33,931 bases of DNA from Deltaproteobacteria bacterium. GTDB taxonomy: Bacteria; Myxococcota_A; Polyangia; Polyangiales; JADJMO01. How positions within the stretch are numbered: the first letter of the stretch is position 1; each line of letters begins with the position of its first letter. The DNA lies in the NCBI GenBank assembly GCA_022843175.1, contig JALHOE010000085.1, forward strand, positions 1 to 33,931, given 5' to 3'. Position numbers and translations under genes: made by a program. The notes under the pieces were generated by a model. The model searched no databases, was not told the origin of the DNA, and was given only the letters and a program-made list of their open reading frames with translations. Positions 16,137-24,900 of this stretch are shown piece by piece.

Positions 16137-17366
16137 CTACCGCAGAGCCGCGACGAGCTCGTCCACCAGGCGGGGCACGTCGCGCTCGGCGACCGAGCAG
16201 AGCGCGACGCGGAGACCGTCGCCCTGCGGGACGACGAAGACGCCTCGCTCTCGCAGCGCCGCCGCCGCGCGCGCGACGTCGCGGCCGGGCGGCACGACGA
16301 CCGTGGTGAAGAAGCCGCCGTCGTAGCGCGGGTAGCGGAGGCCCTTTCCCTTGGCTGCGGCGTTGAACGCGCGCACGCGGCCGTCGAGGAGCGCCTTGAG
16401 CCCGTCGCGCTCCTGGTCGACGCGCGCGCGGAGCGGCGCGTCCGCCAACAGGCGGGTGACGGCGAGCATGCCGAGGTGGTTGCAGTTGGACCACGTGCCG
16501 CGACAGGAGAACGTGAGCGCGTCGAACGTGCGTTTGCGACGGGCGGCGTCTGGATCCACGAACACCAGCGCGCCGACCCGCGCCCCGTACTCGGTGAACG
16601 ACTTGGACGCCGACCACGCGAACGCGAGCCCGGCCCTGCCCGCGAGCGGCTCGAGGTGAGCGAGGAAGGCGCGCGGATCGCCCTGTCCATAAAGCCAATA
16701 TGCAACGTCGACGAGGAGGGTGGTGGGCACCCGCGCCGCGACCGCGGCCACGCTCTCGCGCACGGCCTGCCACTCGGCGGGGCGCATCGAGTAGCCGGTC
16801 GGGTTCTGGCAGGGGTCGTTGAGGAAGACGAGGACGCGGCCCTGCTGCTCCGCCTGCTTGCGGATCGCGGCGTCGAAGGCGGCGACGTCGAGCTGCCCCT
16901 CGTCTCCGTTCCACTGGAACATCGAGAAGGTGTCGACCTTGCGGTCGTTCTCGTCGGCGATCGTCTTGTAGGGACCCCAGTAGAACGACGACGTGAGCAG
17001 CGCCTGGCCCGGCTCGAGGTAGTTGGTGACCGCGTGGCGTAGCGCGCCGGTGCCGCCGGGGGTGGCGACCGCGACCGCGTGCTCGGCGAGCGCGCTGCCC
17101 CCGAGGAGATCGGCGATGACCGCCTGCAGAAAGTCCTTGGAGCCCGCGAGCGGCGCGTAGCCGGCCGCGCGCGCGGGCGAGACCTCGCGCACCGCTTCGA
17201 TGACCGCGGGGAGCACCGCGAGCTTGCCGTCGTCGTCGAGCAGCGCGCCGACGGTCGCGTTGATGACCGCCTCACCCTTGTCGCGTCTCGCCGTCGCTTC
17301 GGCGTTGAGCGCAAAGATCGGGTCGTCGGCCGGCCGGGCGGTGCGGGTCGGGATGAGGAACTCCAT
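16137..17366 (-). CDS. PLP-dependent aminotransferase, class I/II
   Basis: This 409-residue fold-type I aminotransferase would exchange amino groups between an amino acid and a 2-oxo acid in the cytoplasm. Visible features: the cofactor Lys255 in SASKSF, DPCQNPTGY around Asn188 (contacts the pyridine ring), DVAYW with Asp220 and Tyr223, and a C-terminal GLRVALCSV segment supplying the carboxylate-binding Arg. The PGGTGALR motif near 103-110 resembles tyrosine or aromatic aminotransferase-like members that start with a short arm. The substrate cannot be fixed from sequence; aromatic or aspartate is most likely. The ATG at 17366 is chosen because sequence before it is low-complexity. It diverges from the phosphatase-like gene, with 46 bases between the starts. 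Confidence 0.92.
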   Translation of the reverse strand: MEFLIPTRTARPADDPIFALNAEATARRDKGEAVINATVGALLDDDGKLAVLPAVIEAVREVSPARAAGYAPLAGSKDFLQAVIADLLGGSALAEHAVAVATPGGTGALRHAVTNYLEPGQALLTSSFYWGPYKTIADENDRKVDTFSMFQWNGDEGQLDVAAFDAAIRKQAEQQGRVLVFLNDPCQNPTGYSMRPAEWQAVRESVAAVAARVPTTLLVDVAYWLYGQGDPRAFLAHLEPLAGRAGLAFAWSASKSFTEYGARVGALVFVDPDAARRKRTFDALTFSCRGTWSNCNHLGMLAVTRLLADAPLRARVDQERDGLKALLDGRVRAFNAAAKGKGLRYPRYDGGFFTTVVVPPGRDVARAAAALRERGVFVVPQGDGLRVALCSVAERDVPRLVDELVAALR

Positions 17367-17412
17367 CGCCGTCGTGATGGCGCGTCCCGGGCCGGGCGGG
17401 AAGAGACACGCT

Positions 17413-18225
17413 ATGCTGCGCCCCACCGTGCCGACCCGCCGTGAGCTCCTCGACCGCGCCGAAGCGCGCCTGCGCGCGCGGGGAGGCGAAGAGGGCGCGG
17501 TCGAGGCCTCGCGGTGCTTCCTCCGCGCGATGATGGTCGGCATCGAGGACACCTCCGTCGTCCCCGACGAGCTCGTCGCGCGGGTCAGTGAGTTCCTCAA
17601 GATCGAGGTCTCCGAGCTGGTGTCCAACCCCGCGCTCCGGCGCGCCACCACGCGCCCGCCGGCGAGTGATTTCCCGCTCCAGAGTCCGCCCGGCGAGCGC
17701 CGACGTCGGGTGCTGTTCCTCGGCCGGAGCGACGCCGCCCGGCTCCCGATGATCGACGCGGTCGCGCGCACCACGCTCGCCGACGACGCCGACGTACGCG
17801 CCGCCTCGCTCACGCCCGCGCCGCACGACCCGCGCACGCTCCGCGTGCTGCGCCACGCGGGCTACCCGACCGAGACGCTCGTCCCGCGAACGGTGACCGT
17901 CGACGACCTGTCGTGGGCCGATCTCGTCGTCACCGTCGGGGGCGAGCGGACCGACTGGGAGAAGCTCATCCCCCGCACCACACCGCACCAGCACGAGCTG
18001 GTCGACGATCCGGTCGCCCTCGCGCGCGCCGTGGCCGAGGGCGACGAGCACGAGCCCTTCCGCGCCGTCCTCCGCGCGATCGAGCGCACGGTCGCGGCGC
18101 TGCGCCCGCCCCGCTCCTCGCGGATTCCCGCGGCGCCGGCGGCACCCGCGCTGCGCCCGAGCTGGTCTCGCCTCCCCGCGGTCGAAGAAGCGCCACCGAG
18201 CCCCAAGGGAAAGGCGCGCGCCTAG
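17413..18225 (+). CDS. low-molecular-weight phosphatase-like protein lacking the catalytic cysteine
   Basis: This 270-residue protein has a helical N-terminal part (about 1-90), then a domain that follows the pattern of low-molecular-weight tyrosine phosphatases and ArsC arsenate reductases: VLFLGRSDAARLPM at 100-113. In active members this loop reads VLFxC-x-x-N-x-x-R-S; here the Cys is Gly104, the Asn is Asp107 and only Arg110 remains. A later Asp-Pro (in HELVDDPVAL) could correspond to the general-acid loop. The tail is Pro/Ala-rich. Phosphatase or reductase chemistry is therefore unlikely; binding of a phosphorylated partner is possible (inference). It diverges from the aminotransferase gene. 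The ATG at 17413 is the first start in the gap. Confidence 0.65.
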   Translation: MLRPTVPTRRELLDRAEARLRARGGEEGAVEASRCFLRAMMVGIEDTSVVPDELVARVSEFLKIEVSELVSNPALRRATTRPPASDFPLQSPPGERRRRVLFLGRSDAARLPMIDAVARTTLADDADVRAASLTPAPHDPRTLRVLRHAGYPTETLVPRTVTVDDLSWADLVVTVGGERTDWEKLIPRTTPHQHELVDDPVALARAVAEGDEHEPFRAVLRAIERTVAALRPPRSSRIPAAPAAPALRPSWSRLPAVEEAPPSPKGKARA

Positions 18226-18248
18226 CGCCGCCCAACGGGTCCGAGCGC

Positions 18249-20153
18249 CTACTTCTTCGACTCGAGCTCTTCCCAGCGGGTCATCAGCTTCGACGCGGCG
18301 GCGCGTGCCTGCTCGAGCGCGCGGGTGAGCTCGGGGACCTCGGCGGCGCGCGCTGCGTAGAGCGACGGATCGGCGAGCGCGGCCTCGAGGCGCTTCACCT
18401 CGGTCTCGGCGGCGTCGATCTTCTCGAGCATGCCCTCGAGCTCGCGCTCCTCGGCCCAGCTGAGCGCCTTCTTCTTGGTGGCCGCGGGCTTGGGCGGCGC
18501 GGGGACCGACGCGCGCTCGACGGGCGCTGGCTCGCTCACGCGCAGCTCCGCTTTGTGCGCGACGTAGTCCGACCAACCGCCCCCGTGCTTCTCGACGTGC
18601 GCCGGCATGCCGCGCTCGAACGCGAGCACGCTCGTGGCGACGCGGTCGAGGAACGCGCGGTCGTGGGTGACCACGATCGCGCAGCCCGGCCACTCGAGCA
18701 GCATCTCCTCGAGCGCGGAGAGCGTGGGGAGATCGAGGTCGTTGGTCGGCTCGTCGAACAGGAGCAGGTTGGCGCCGCTCTTGAGCATCTTCGCGAGGGC
18801 GACCCGGGCGCGCTCCCCACCGGAGAGCGAGCCGACCTTCTGCCGTTGCTTGCCGGCGTCGAAGAGGAACCGCTCGAGGTAGGTGCGGAGATCCATCGTC
18901 TCCTTGCCGATCGTCACCGACGGAGCGCCGCCCTCTCCGCGCACGTCGTCGAAGATCGACTTGTCGTCGTCGAGCCCGGCGCGCGCTTGGTCGAGGTAGG
19001 CGACCTTGGTGTTCTTGCCGATGATCACCTCGCCCGCGAGCGGCTTCTCCGTGCCGAGGAGCACCCGGAGCATCGTGGTCTTGCCGATGCCGTTGGGGCC
19101 GACCACGCCGATTCGCTCGCCGGCGAGCACGAAGAGATCGAACGCCTCGGTGAGCGCACGCCCGTTGATACCGACGACCAGCGAGCGTAGCTCGACGATC
19201 GTCTTGCCGAGCGCCGTGGCCGACGCCGCCAGCTCCACCCGGCCGCCGCGCCCGACGTTGGCCGGCGTCTCGGCCTCGAGCGCCTCGGCGCGCTGGATGC
19301 GAGCCTTCTGCTTGGTGGTGCGCGCCTTCGGCCCCCGCGACAGCCACTCGCGCTCGCGGCGCAGGATATTCTGGCGATTGCGCTCGGAGCGCTCCTCGTG
19401 GGCGAGCTGCTCGTCCTTCTTCTCGAGGTAGGCGCTGTAGCTGCCGTCGTAGGACTGGAGCCGTCCGCGATCGAGCTCGACGATCCGCGTGACCACGGCC
19501 TCGAGGAAGTAGCGGTCGTGGGTGACGAGGATGACCGCGCCGGGCAGCGAGCGGAGGTGGTCCTCGAGCCACATCGCGGTCTCGGCGTCCAAGTGGTTGG
19601 TGGGCTCGTCGAGGATCGCAACGTCGGGTCGTTGCACGAGCAGCCGGGCGAGCGCGATCCGCCGGCGCTCTCCGCCGCTGCGCGGGCCGACGGCGCGATC
19701 GAGGTCCTCGACGCCGAGCCGCTGCAGCATGTCCTCGACGACGTGCCCGCGCTCCCAGCCGCCGAGGTGCTCGACCGCCTCGTCGAGCTCGGCCTGCTCG
19801 GCGAGGAGCGCGTCGGAGGGGTGCTCGGCGATCGCGACGCTGACCTCGTGATGGCGCGCGACCGCGCGACGCCAGGCAGTGAGGCCCTCTTCGACCACTG
19901 CGCGCGCGGTGGCCGCCGGATCGAGCTCGGGCTCCTGCGCGAGGTAGGCGATCGACAGCCCGCGACGGAGCGCGATGGTGCCCTCGTCGGCGTGCTCGGC
20001 GCCGGCGAGGATCTTCGCCAGCGTGGACTTGCCCGTGCCGTTGGCGCCGATCAGCCCGACCTTCTCGCCGCGGGCGAGCGAGAACGACGCGTCGTCGAGG
20101 ACGACCTGGGGACCGAACGACTTCTTGAGGTGGAGCGCGCTGAGGGCGGGCAC
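18249..20153 (-). CDS. uup: ABC-F family ATPase, Uup type
   Basis: This 634-residue soluble ATPase has two ABC cassettes and no membrane segment. First cassette: Walker A GANGTGKST near 36-44, signature SGGERRR, Walker B AILDEPTNHLD. A linker rich in Arg/Glu follows. Second cassette: GPNGIGKTT, LSGGERARVALAK, LLFDEPTNDLD. The C-terminus (last 70 residues) is a charged coiled coil, typical of Uup. ABC-F proteins act on the ribosome; Uup is linked to ribosome function and transposon excision stability. The frame opens with a GTG at 20177, but the GTG at 20153 is preferred: an AAAGGGGG ribosome-binding site stands seven bases before it, and the conserved part begins at once. The gene ends 23 bases from the convergent phosphatase-like gene. 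Confidence 0.93.
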   Translation of the reverse strand: MPALSALHLKKSFGPQVVLDDASFSLARGEKVGLIGANGTGKSTLAKILAGAEHADEGTIALRRGLSIAYLAQEPELDPAATARAVVEEGLTAWRRAVARHHEVSVAIAEHPSDALLAEQAELDEAVEHLGGWERGHVVEDMLQRLGVEDLDRAVGPRSGGERRRIALARLLVQRPDVAILDEPTNHLDAETAMWLEDHLRSLPGAVILVTHDRYFLEAVVTRIVELDRGRLQSYDGSYSAYLEKKDEQLAHEERSERNRQNILRREREWLSRGPKARTTKQKARIQRAEALEAETPANVGRGGRVELAASATALGKTIVELRSLVVGINGRALTEAFDLFVLAGERIGVVGPNGIGKTTMLRVLLGTEKPLAGEVIIGKNTKVAYLDQARAGLDDDKSIFDDVRGEGGAPSVTIGKETMDLRTYLERFLFDAGKQRQKVGSLSGGERARVALAKMLKSGANLLLFDEPTNDLDLPTLSALEEMLLEWPGCAIVVTHDRAFLDRVATSVLAFERGMPAHVEKHGGGWSDYVAHKAELRVSEPAPVERASVPAPPKPAATKKKALSWAEERELEGMLEKIDAAETEVKRLEAALADPSLYAARAAEVPELTRALEQARAAASKLMTRWEELESKK

Positions 20154-20160
20154 GGGGGCA

Positions 20161-20168
20161 CCCCCTTT
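20161..20168 (-). promoter_or_regulatory. ribosome-binding site that favours the GTG at 20153
   Basis: On the minus strand AAAGGGGG stands seven bases before the GTG at 20153. The upstream GTG at 20177 has no comparable site. This supports the shorter Uup-type protein. Confidence 0.6.
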
Positions 20169-20180
20169 AGCATGCACCGG

Positions 20181-21317
20181 TCAATCGAGCAGTGCCGCCA
20201 TGAACCGCACGAGACGAATCTCGTCGAGCTTGCTCTCCTCCTTGCCCATCTCGGCGTGGCCGATCTTGCTCGAGACGAGCAGGTGGACCTGGCCGCGGGC
20301 TTCGCGCGCCGAGAAGCGCGACTCCGACGGTGGGACCACGTCGTCGTGCGCGCCGTGGAGGAGGAACACCGGCACCTTGATGTCACCCATCCGTCCGGCG
20401 GGGGACGCGGCGTTCATGGTGGGCGCCATCGACGGCAGCTCGCGGAGGACGATCGCCGCGAGCGCGAACCGATCGCGGTGCGCGATGCGATGGAAGACCG
20501 CGCGGCCCTCGGGGGACATCGAGAGCGCTGCGCTCTCGGCGGCCGCATAGGTCTCGCGGAGGAACGCGCGCACCGCCGCGCGCAGGTGCGGCACGTCGGC
20601 CGCGGACACGAACCGCTCGGGCGTGTTGTACACGAGCACCGCGAGGCCGTAGTCGTGCGCCTTCCAATCGATCTCGCCGTCGGGCGTGTCGATCCGGTCG
20701 GTGACGAAGTACTTGGCGACGCGCGCCATGTCGTGATGGCCGCCGATCGACGCGACGTACGCGAGGTCCTCGGCGAGCGCGGCCTCGGACGCCACGCGGA
20801 GCGCGAGGCCGCCGGCGAAGCTGACGCCGAGGAGACCGACGCCGCCCCCACGAACGTGGGGATCGCGCGCGAGCCAACGTACCGAGACGCGCAGCGCGTC
20901 GAGGTTCCCCTCGTCGTCGACGCGGTAGTCCGCGAGCGGACCGAGCTCGGGGGTGAGCACCGTGATGCCTGCGCGCGCGAACCCGCGTGCCAGCGCGACG
21001 AGCCGCGGCTCGTCGATCCCGAGCCAGTGCACGCCGTGCGCGAGCACGAGGCCGCGCGGCGGAGCGAAGCTCGACACCGGTCGGTAGATGCGTGCGCGGA
21101 TCGACGGCGCCTTGTTGGAGGTGACCTCCGCGGGCAGCTCGAGGGTCTCGATCGCGACCTCGGACGTGACGAGCCGGGCCCACGAGGGCTCGGCGCCCGA
21201 GAGCCCGAGCAGCAGCGAGACCGCCCGTGCGTGCCGCTCGACCGGCGCCGCGATCGCCGTCAGGAGCGCGAACAACACCGCGAGGACCGCGAGCCGCGCG
21301 CGCCCCGGCGGGGCCAT
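20181..21317 (-). CDS. membrane-anchored or exported alpha/beta hydrolase
   Basis: This 378-residue protein has an N-terminal hydrophobic stretch (about 8-24) that can anchor or export it, then an alpha/beta-hydrolase fold. The nucleophile Ser166 lies in GVSFAGG, the acid in HGAHDDVVP and the His in KIGHAEMG. The oxyanion HG motif is HGVHWLG near 94-100. The layout resembles dienelactone hydrolase or dipeptidyl-peptidase-like esterases. Substrate unknown. The frame extends to 21395, but the ATG at 21317 gives the cleanest leader. It ends 27 bases before the uup start on the same strand, so the two may be co-transcribed. Confidence 0.85.
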   Translation of the reverse strand: MAPPGRARLAVLAVLFALLTAIAAPVERHARAVSLLLGLSGAEPSWARLVTSEVAIETLELPAEVTSNKAPSIRARIYRPVSSFAPPRGLVLAHGVHWLGIDEPRLVALARGFARAGITVLTPELGPLADYRVDDEGNLDALRVSVRWLARDPHVRGGGVGLLGVSFAGGLALRVASEAALAEDLAYVASIGGHHDMARVAKYFVTDRIDTPDGEIDWKAHDYGLAVLVYNTPERFVSAADVPHLRAAVRAFLRETYAAAESAALSMSPEGRAVFHRIAHRDRFALAAIVLRELPSMAPTMNAASPAGRMGDIKVPVFLLHGAHDDVVPPSESRFSAREARGQVHLLVSSKIGHAEMGKEESKLDEIRLVRFMAALLD

Positions 21318-21398
21318 GAACGACGGCCGCGATGAGCGAAGAATCGCCCAACCGAGGCTCGAACGGCGCGGGATGGGGGTCACGGAAGAGGCCACGAC

Positions 21399-21428
21399 GG
21401 GAACGCCGAATTTGGCGCTGGTGTTCCC
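21399..21428. promoter_or_regulatory. composite inverted repeat between two divergent hydrolase genes
   Basis: GGGAAC at 21399-21404 and GTTCCC at 21423-21428 form the outer arms. CGCC at 21404-21407 and CGCC's complement GGCG at 21414-21417 form inner arms around an AT-rich centre. The element lies in the 149-base gap between divergent starts, where an operator serving both genes would be expected. Confidence 0.3.
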
Positions 21429-21466
21429 GACCGCAAGGCCTACATGGGCTGCTAAGCTCCCGGCCC

Positions 21467-22366
21467 ATGGAATCGCGCGATTCGATGACCTCGCGGGGCC
21501 GCACCTCTCGCATTTCGATCGAGCCCTATTCGTACGAAGAGGGCTCGATCAGCGAGCGCGCGGGCGGCGGGCCAACGTTGTCCTACCAGCTCTCGATGCC
21601 GCCGCAGCCGAAGGCGGCCGTGCTGCTCTGCCATGGCTACGGCGAGCACGGCGGTCGCTATCGCCGCGTCGTCCAGCGCTGGGCGGGCAAGGGCCTCGCG
21701 TGCGGCGTCCTCGACCTGCGCGGGCACGGCTGGTCGGCGGGTAGGCGTGGCCACTGCGAGCGCTTCACCGACTACCACGACGACCTCGACGACCTGCTCG
21801 CCGTCCTTCGCGACCACGTGCACGACGTCCCCCTGTTCGGGTTCGGCCACAGCTTCGGCGGGCTGGTCCTCACCACCCACGCGCTCTCGCGGCCGAGCAC
21901 CTATCGCGGGCTCGTGCTGTCGTCGCCGTTCTTCGGCCTCTCCGGCCACGTGCCCGCCGCCAAGAAGGCGCTCGGCGAGGTGGCGTCACGCATCTATCCG
22001 ACGCTCGCGGTCCCGACCGGCCTCACTGGGGCCGACGTCACCCACGACGAGACCATCGCTCGCCTCTACGACCACGATCCGCTCGTGAACAAAGACGCGA
22101 CGGCGCGGTGGTACACCGAGACCACCGCCGCTCAGAAGGACCTCCTCGCGCGCGCCGCGCAGTTGAAGCTGCCGGTCCTGCTCGTCGCCGCGGGCGCCGA
22201 CCGCGTGGTGTCCACCCCCGCGGCCCGCGCTGTGTTCGATCGATTCTCGTCCGCCGACAAGACCTTCGACGAGCGCGTCGGCCTCTATCACGAGATCCTC
22301 AACGAGCCGGATGTGTGGACCGAGATCGCCGATCAAATGGCCGATTGGGTGCTCGCTCATCTCTGA
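21467..22366 (+). CDS. monoacylglycerol lipase-like alpha/beta hydrolase
   Basis: This 299-residue cytoplasmic-type hydrolase is of the monoglyceride lipase or lysophospholipase group. The family's HGYGEHGGRY oxyanion motif is at 56-65, LRGHGWSAGRRG follows, and the nucleophile Ser129 is in GHSFGG. The acid lies in AAGADRVV and the His in the GLYHEILNE segment. It probably cleaves mono-acyl lipids. The N-terminal 15 residues are Ser/Arg-rich and may be shorter if translation begins at the ATG at 21485. Sequence upstream of 21467 is not family-like. It is divergent from the preceding hydrolase and convergent with the next one. Confidence 0.92.
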   Translation: MESRDSMTSRGRTSRISIEPYSYEEGSISERAGGGPTLSYQLSMPPQPKAAVLLCHGYGEHGGRYRRVVQRWAGKGLACGVLDLRGHGWSAGRRGHCERFTDYHDDLDDLLAVLRDHVHDVPLFGFGHSFGGLVLTTHALSRPSTYRGLVLSSPFFGLSGHVPAAKKALGEVASRIYPTLAVPTGLTGADVTHDETIARLYDHDPLVNKDATARWYTETTAAQKDLLARAAQLKLPVLLVAAGADRVVSTPAARAVFDRFSSADKTFDERVGLYHEILNEPDVWTEIADQMADWVLAHL

Positions 22367-22432
22367 GCGCTCATGTGGCAACATGCCTCATTGGCAGGGT
22401 GTCGCGCGCTGCGAAACTGAGCGTGCGGTCTC

Positions 22433-22467
22433 CGACGGCGGCGTTCCTCCCCTGGGTGTCGCCGTCG
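22433..22467. terminator. possible hairpin between convergent hydrolase genes
   Basis: CGACGGCG at 22433-22440 and CGCCGTCG at 22460-22467 pair perfectly across a 19-base loop in the 138-base convergent gap. There is no T-run on either strand, so termination is uncertain. A smaller dyad, CATGT and ACATG around GGCA, lies at 22372-22385. Confidence 0.3.
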
Positions 22468-22504
22468 TGAGCCCGCAATCTCGCTGCGGCGCGATGCGCG
22501 TGCC

Positions 22505-23302
22505 CTAGCCCCAGCCGGCCGCGCGGAGGAACCGCTCGACGCGCTCGTGGGTCTGCTCGGGGCGCTCGATCTGCGGGGCGTGGCCGATGCCCTCGAACAC
22601 CTCGAGCTCGCCGCGTGGGAGCAGCGGCGCGGCGGCGCGCGCGAAGCGGACCGGCACGATTTGATCGTTCTCGCCGTAGACCAGCAGGGTGGGCGACACG
22701 ATCTTCGGCAGCAGCGGCAGGATCGTCGCGTCGCGCACGCGGCGCGCGGTGCCGAGGAGGCCGAGCTTCCACTTGCGGTCGGAGAGTCGTGCCTGGATCT
22801 GCGGGAGCTCGTCCTCGAAGTACGAGTCCTCGGCGAACACCGTGCGGAGGATCATCCGAACGACGTCCTCCTCGAGCTTCTTGACGAGCCTACGCACGGC
22901 GGAGCCCTGAAACAGGCTGTAGCCCTCGCGCTGTTCACCGAGCCCGGACGAACCGAGGAGGACGAGCGCGGGCACGCGTGAGGGCTGGGCGTGCGCGAAC
23001 GTGGTCGCGACCTGACCGCCGAGCGAGTTGCCGATCACCGCTGCGCGGTCGAGGCGCGCATGATCGAAGAAGCGTGCGAGGTCATCGGCCCAGTCCTGCA
23101 CCGAGTTGCCGCCGCGCGCGTGGGTGGTGGGGGAGTCGAACTCGGGGAAGCCCACCTCCCACACTCGATGCGTGCGCGTGAGCAGTGGCATGAAGCGCGA
23201 CCACGAATGGAAGAGCCCGCCGAGTCCGTGCGCGAGGACGAGGTCCGGGCCCTCGCCCTCGACCTTGTAGGTCACGTCCGTCCCGGTGATCGCCTCACGC
23301 AT
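22505..23302 (-). CDS. alpha/beta hydrolase of the esterase/hydrolytic dioxygen-free type
   Basis: This 265-residue alpha/beta hydrolase has the oxyanion motif AHGLGG at 24-29, nucleophile Ser93 in GNSLGG, the acid in YGENDQIVP and the His in GIGHAPQIE. The layout is that of the large proline-iminopeptidase, MhpC or bromoperoxidase-like group, so the substrate may be a small ester or a C-C bond in a ring-cleavage product; sequence alone does not decide. There is no signal peptide. It lies 29 bases after the M16 operon's last gene starts to end on the same strand (that gene's stop is at 23332, upstream in transcription), so it could be the third gene of that operon. Confidence 0.9.
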   Translation of the reverse strand: MREAITGTDVTYKVEGEGPDLVLAHGLGGLFHSWSRFMPLLTRTHRVWEVGFPEFDSPTTHARGGNSVQDWADDLARFFDHARLDRAAVIGNSLGGQVATTFAHAQPSRVPALVLLGSSGLGEQREGYSLFQGSAVRRLVKKLEEDVVRMILRTVFAEDSYFEDELPQIQARLSDRKWKLGLLGTARRVRDATILPLLPKIVSPTLLVYGENDQIVPVRFARAAAPLLPRGELEVFEGIGHAPQIERPEQTHERVERFLRAAGWG

Positions 23303-23331
23303 CGTTCACCGAAAGCATGCAGCCCGCGCGC

Positions 23332-24900
23332 TCACTTGGCTATCGGTACCTCGAGCGAGGCGCTCGGATCGGCAGTGAGCGTCTCGACGGTCGCGAAGCC
23401 CTTTTCGGGATCGACCACCCGAACCTTGCCAAAACGGCGCAGCGGCTGGGCGAGCGACGGGTCTCCGGCGACGGCGATGACGATGTTGTCGAGGCTCAGC
23501 GTCTGGGTCGCGATCGCACGGACGCGGTCGAGCGACGCGTCGCGCAGCGCGGCGCGGTAGGTCGAGACGTACTCGTAGACGTCCTTGCCCGGCAGCCCGA
23601 ACGTGATCTGGTCGGCCGCGAGTCCACCGACGGCGCCGATCGTCTCGAGGCGGAACAGGAACCCGGTCTCGATGCTCGTCTTGGCGATCGCGAGCTCGCC
23701 CGCGTCGATCGGCTTGGACTTGGAGATCCACTCCAGGTGCTCGAGGAGCGCAGTGACCGACTTGGGGGCGAGCGCGGTCTGCGTGCCTGCGTACAGCGCG
23801 ACGACCGAGCTCCCCGACGAAAGCTCCCGCATCGAGGCGCTGGTCGAGTAGGCGAGCGAGCGCTTCTCGCGGACGTCGACGAAGAGCCGCGAGGCCATGC
23901 CGCCGCCGAGCGCGTGCACCGCGAGGGCCAGCTCGGGCCACCGCGCGTCGGTGCGAGGGATCGAGCGTGCGCCGACGAGGATGTCGGCCTGCTTCGAGCC
24001 AGGGCGCTTGGCGAAGACCACGCGCGGCGGCTCGGTGCCCTTCGGGTCCTCCACCGCCGCCGCGTCGGCCTTGGTGTTGGGCACCGAGACGTGCTTGGTC
24101 ACCGCGGCGCGGAGCGCGCTCTCGTCGATGTCGCCGGCGACGATGACGGTGGTGCGGGGCGCGACGTACGTCTTCTGGTAGAACGCGCGCGCGTCGGCGA
24201 GCGTGATCGCCTCGAGCGACTCGACCGTCGCGTCCACGAGGCCGTAGGGGTGGCTCGGTCCGAACAGCTCGTTGTAGAGCGCGCCGCGCGCGACCCACGA
24301 GCCGCTGCCCTTCTGCGACTGCTTCACGCGATCGAGCTCGCGGGCCTTGAGCTTCTTGAACTCGCCGGCGTCGAAGCGCGGCTTGCTCACGACGGCGCCG
24401 AGGACCTCCAGCGCGGCGTCGAGCTTGTCCTTGGTGACCGCGAGGCCGAACACGACGCGGTCGGGGCCGACCTCGACGCTGAGGTCGCTGCCGAGCGCGT
24501 CGACCCGGTCGGCGAGCTCGCGCGGCGCGAACCGGCCGGCGCCGCCCTCTTTGAGCAGCTCGGCCACGAGGTTGGCGAGGCCGGCGCGCTTCTCGAGGGG
24601 CGTGGTGGCCGCGGCCGCCGCGTTGCCGGCGCGGACGACGATTCGGCAGTGCACGACCGGGATCGCCGGCGAGGCGATCGCGATGACGCGCACGTCCTTC
24701 ACCTTGCTCTCGGTGACCGTGGCCGGCTTGAGCGGCTTCGGCTCGCCGGGCGGCGGCACGTCGGCCATCGACGGCGCGGCAGCCGTCTTCGGTGCGGGCG
24801 TGGGCACCGGCGCGACGGGGATCGGGGTCGCCGGGATGGTCGCCGTGCTGCCGCCGCACCCGAGAACCAGAGCCGCGAGCGTGAGCGAACGGTGGTTCAT
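23332..24900 (-). CDS. M16 family lipoprotein, non-catalytic partner
   Basis: This 522-residue protein starts with a lipoprotein leader (LVLGC, Cys15) and a Pro/Ala-rich linker to about residue 55. Two M16 (insulinase or processing-peptidase) domains follow. The zinc motif HxxEH is absent: the matching helix reads TPLEKRAGLANLVAELL. The second half retains the RLFVDVREKRSLAYS motif that binds substrate in the partner subunit. Two-gene M16 peptidases need one catalytic and one such partner. It begins on the last base of the upstream catalytic gene (TGATG overlap at 24900), so translation is coupled. The lipid anchor places the complex in the periplasm or at the outer membrane. Confidence 0.93.
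   Translation of the reverse strand: MNHRSLTLAALVLGCGGSTATIPATPIPVAPVPTPAPKTAAAPSMADVPPPGEPKPLKPATVTESKVKDVRVIAIASPAIPVVHCRIVVRAGNAAAAATTPLEKRAGLANLVAELLKEGGAGRFAPRELADRVDALGSDLSVEVGPDRVVFGLAVTKDKLDAALEVLGAVVSKPRFDAGEFKKLKARELDRVKQSQKGSGSWVARGALYNELFGPSHPYGLVDATVESLEAITLADARAFYQKTYVAPRTTVIVAGDIDESALRAAVTKHVSVPNTKADAAAVEDPKGTEPPRVVFAKRPGSKQADILVGARSIPRTDARWPELALAVHALGGGMASRLFVDVREKRSLAYSTSASMRELSSGSSVVALYAGTQTALAPKSVTALLEHLEWISKSKPIDAGELAIAKTSIETGFLFRLETIGAVGGLAADQITFGLPGKDVYEYVSTYRAALRDASLDRVRAIATQTLSLDNIVIAVAGDPSLAQPLRRFGKVRVVDPEKGFATVETLTADPSASLEVPIAK

Noticed and set aside
19398-21335. 645-codon plus-strand open frame over uup and the hydrolase
   Set aside because: Antisense shadow, low-complexity; the ABC-F and hydrolase motifs are on the minus strand.
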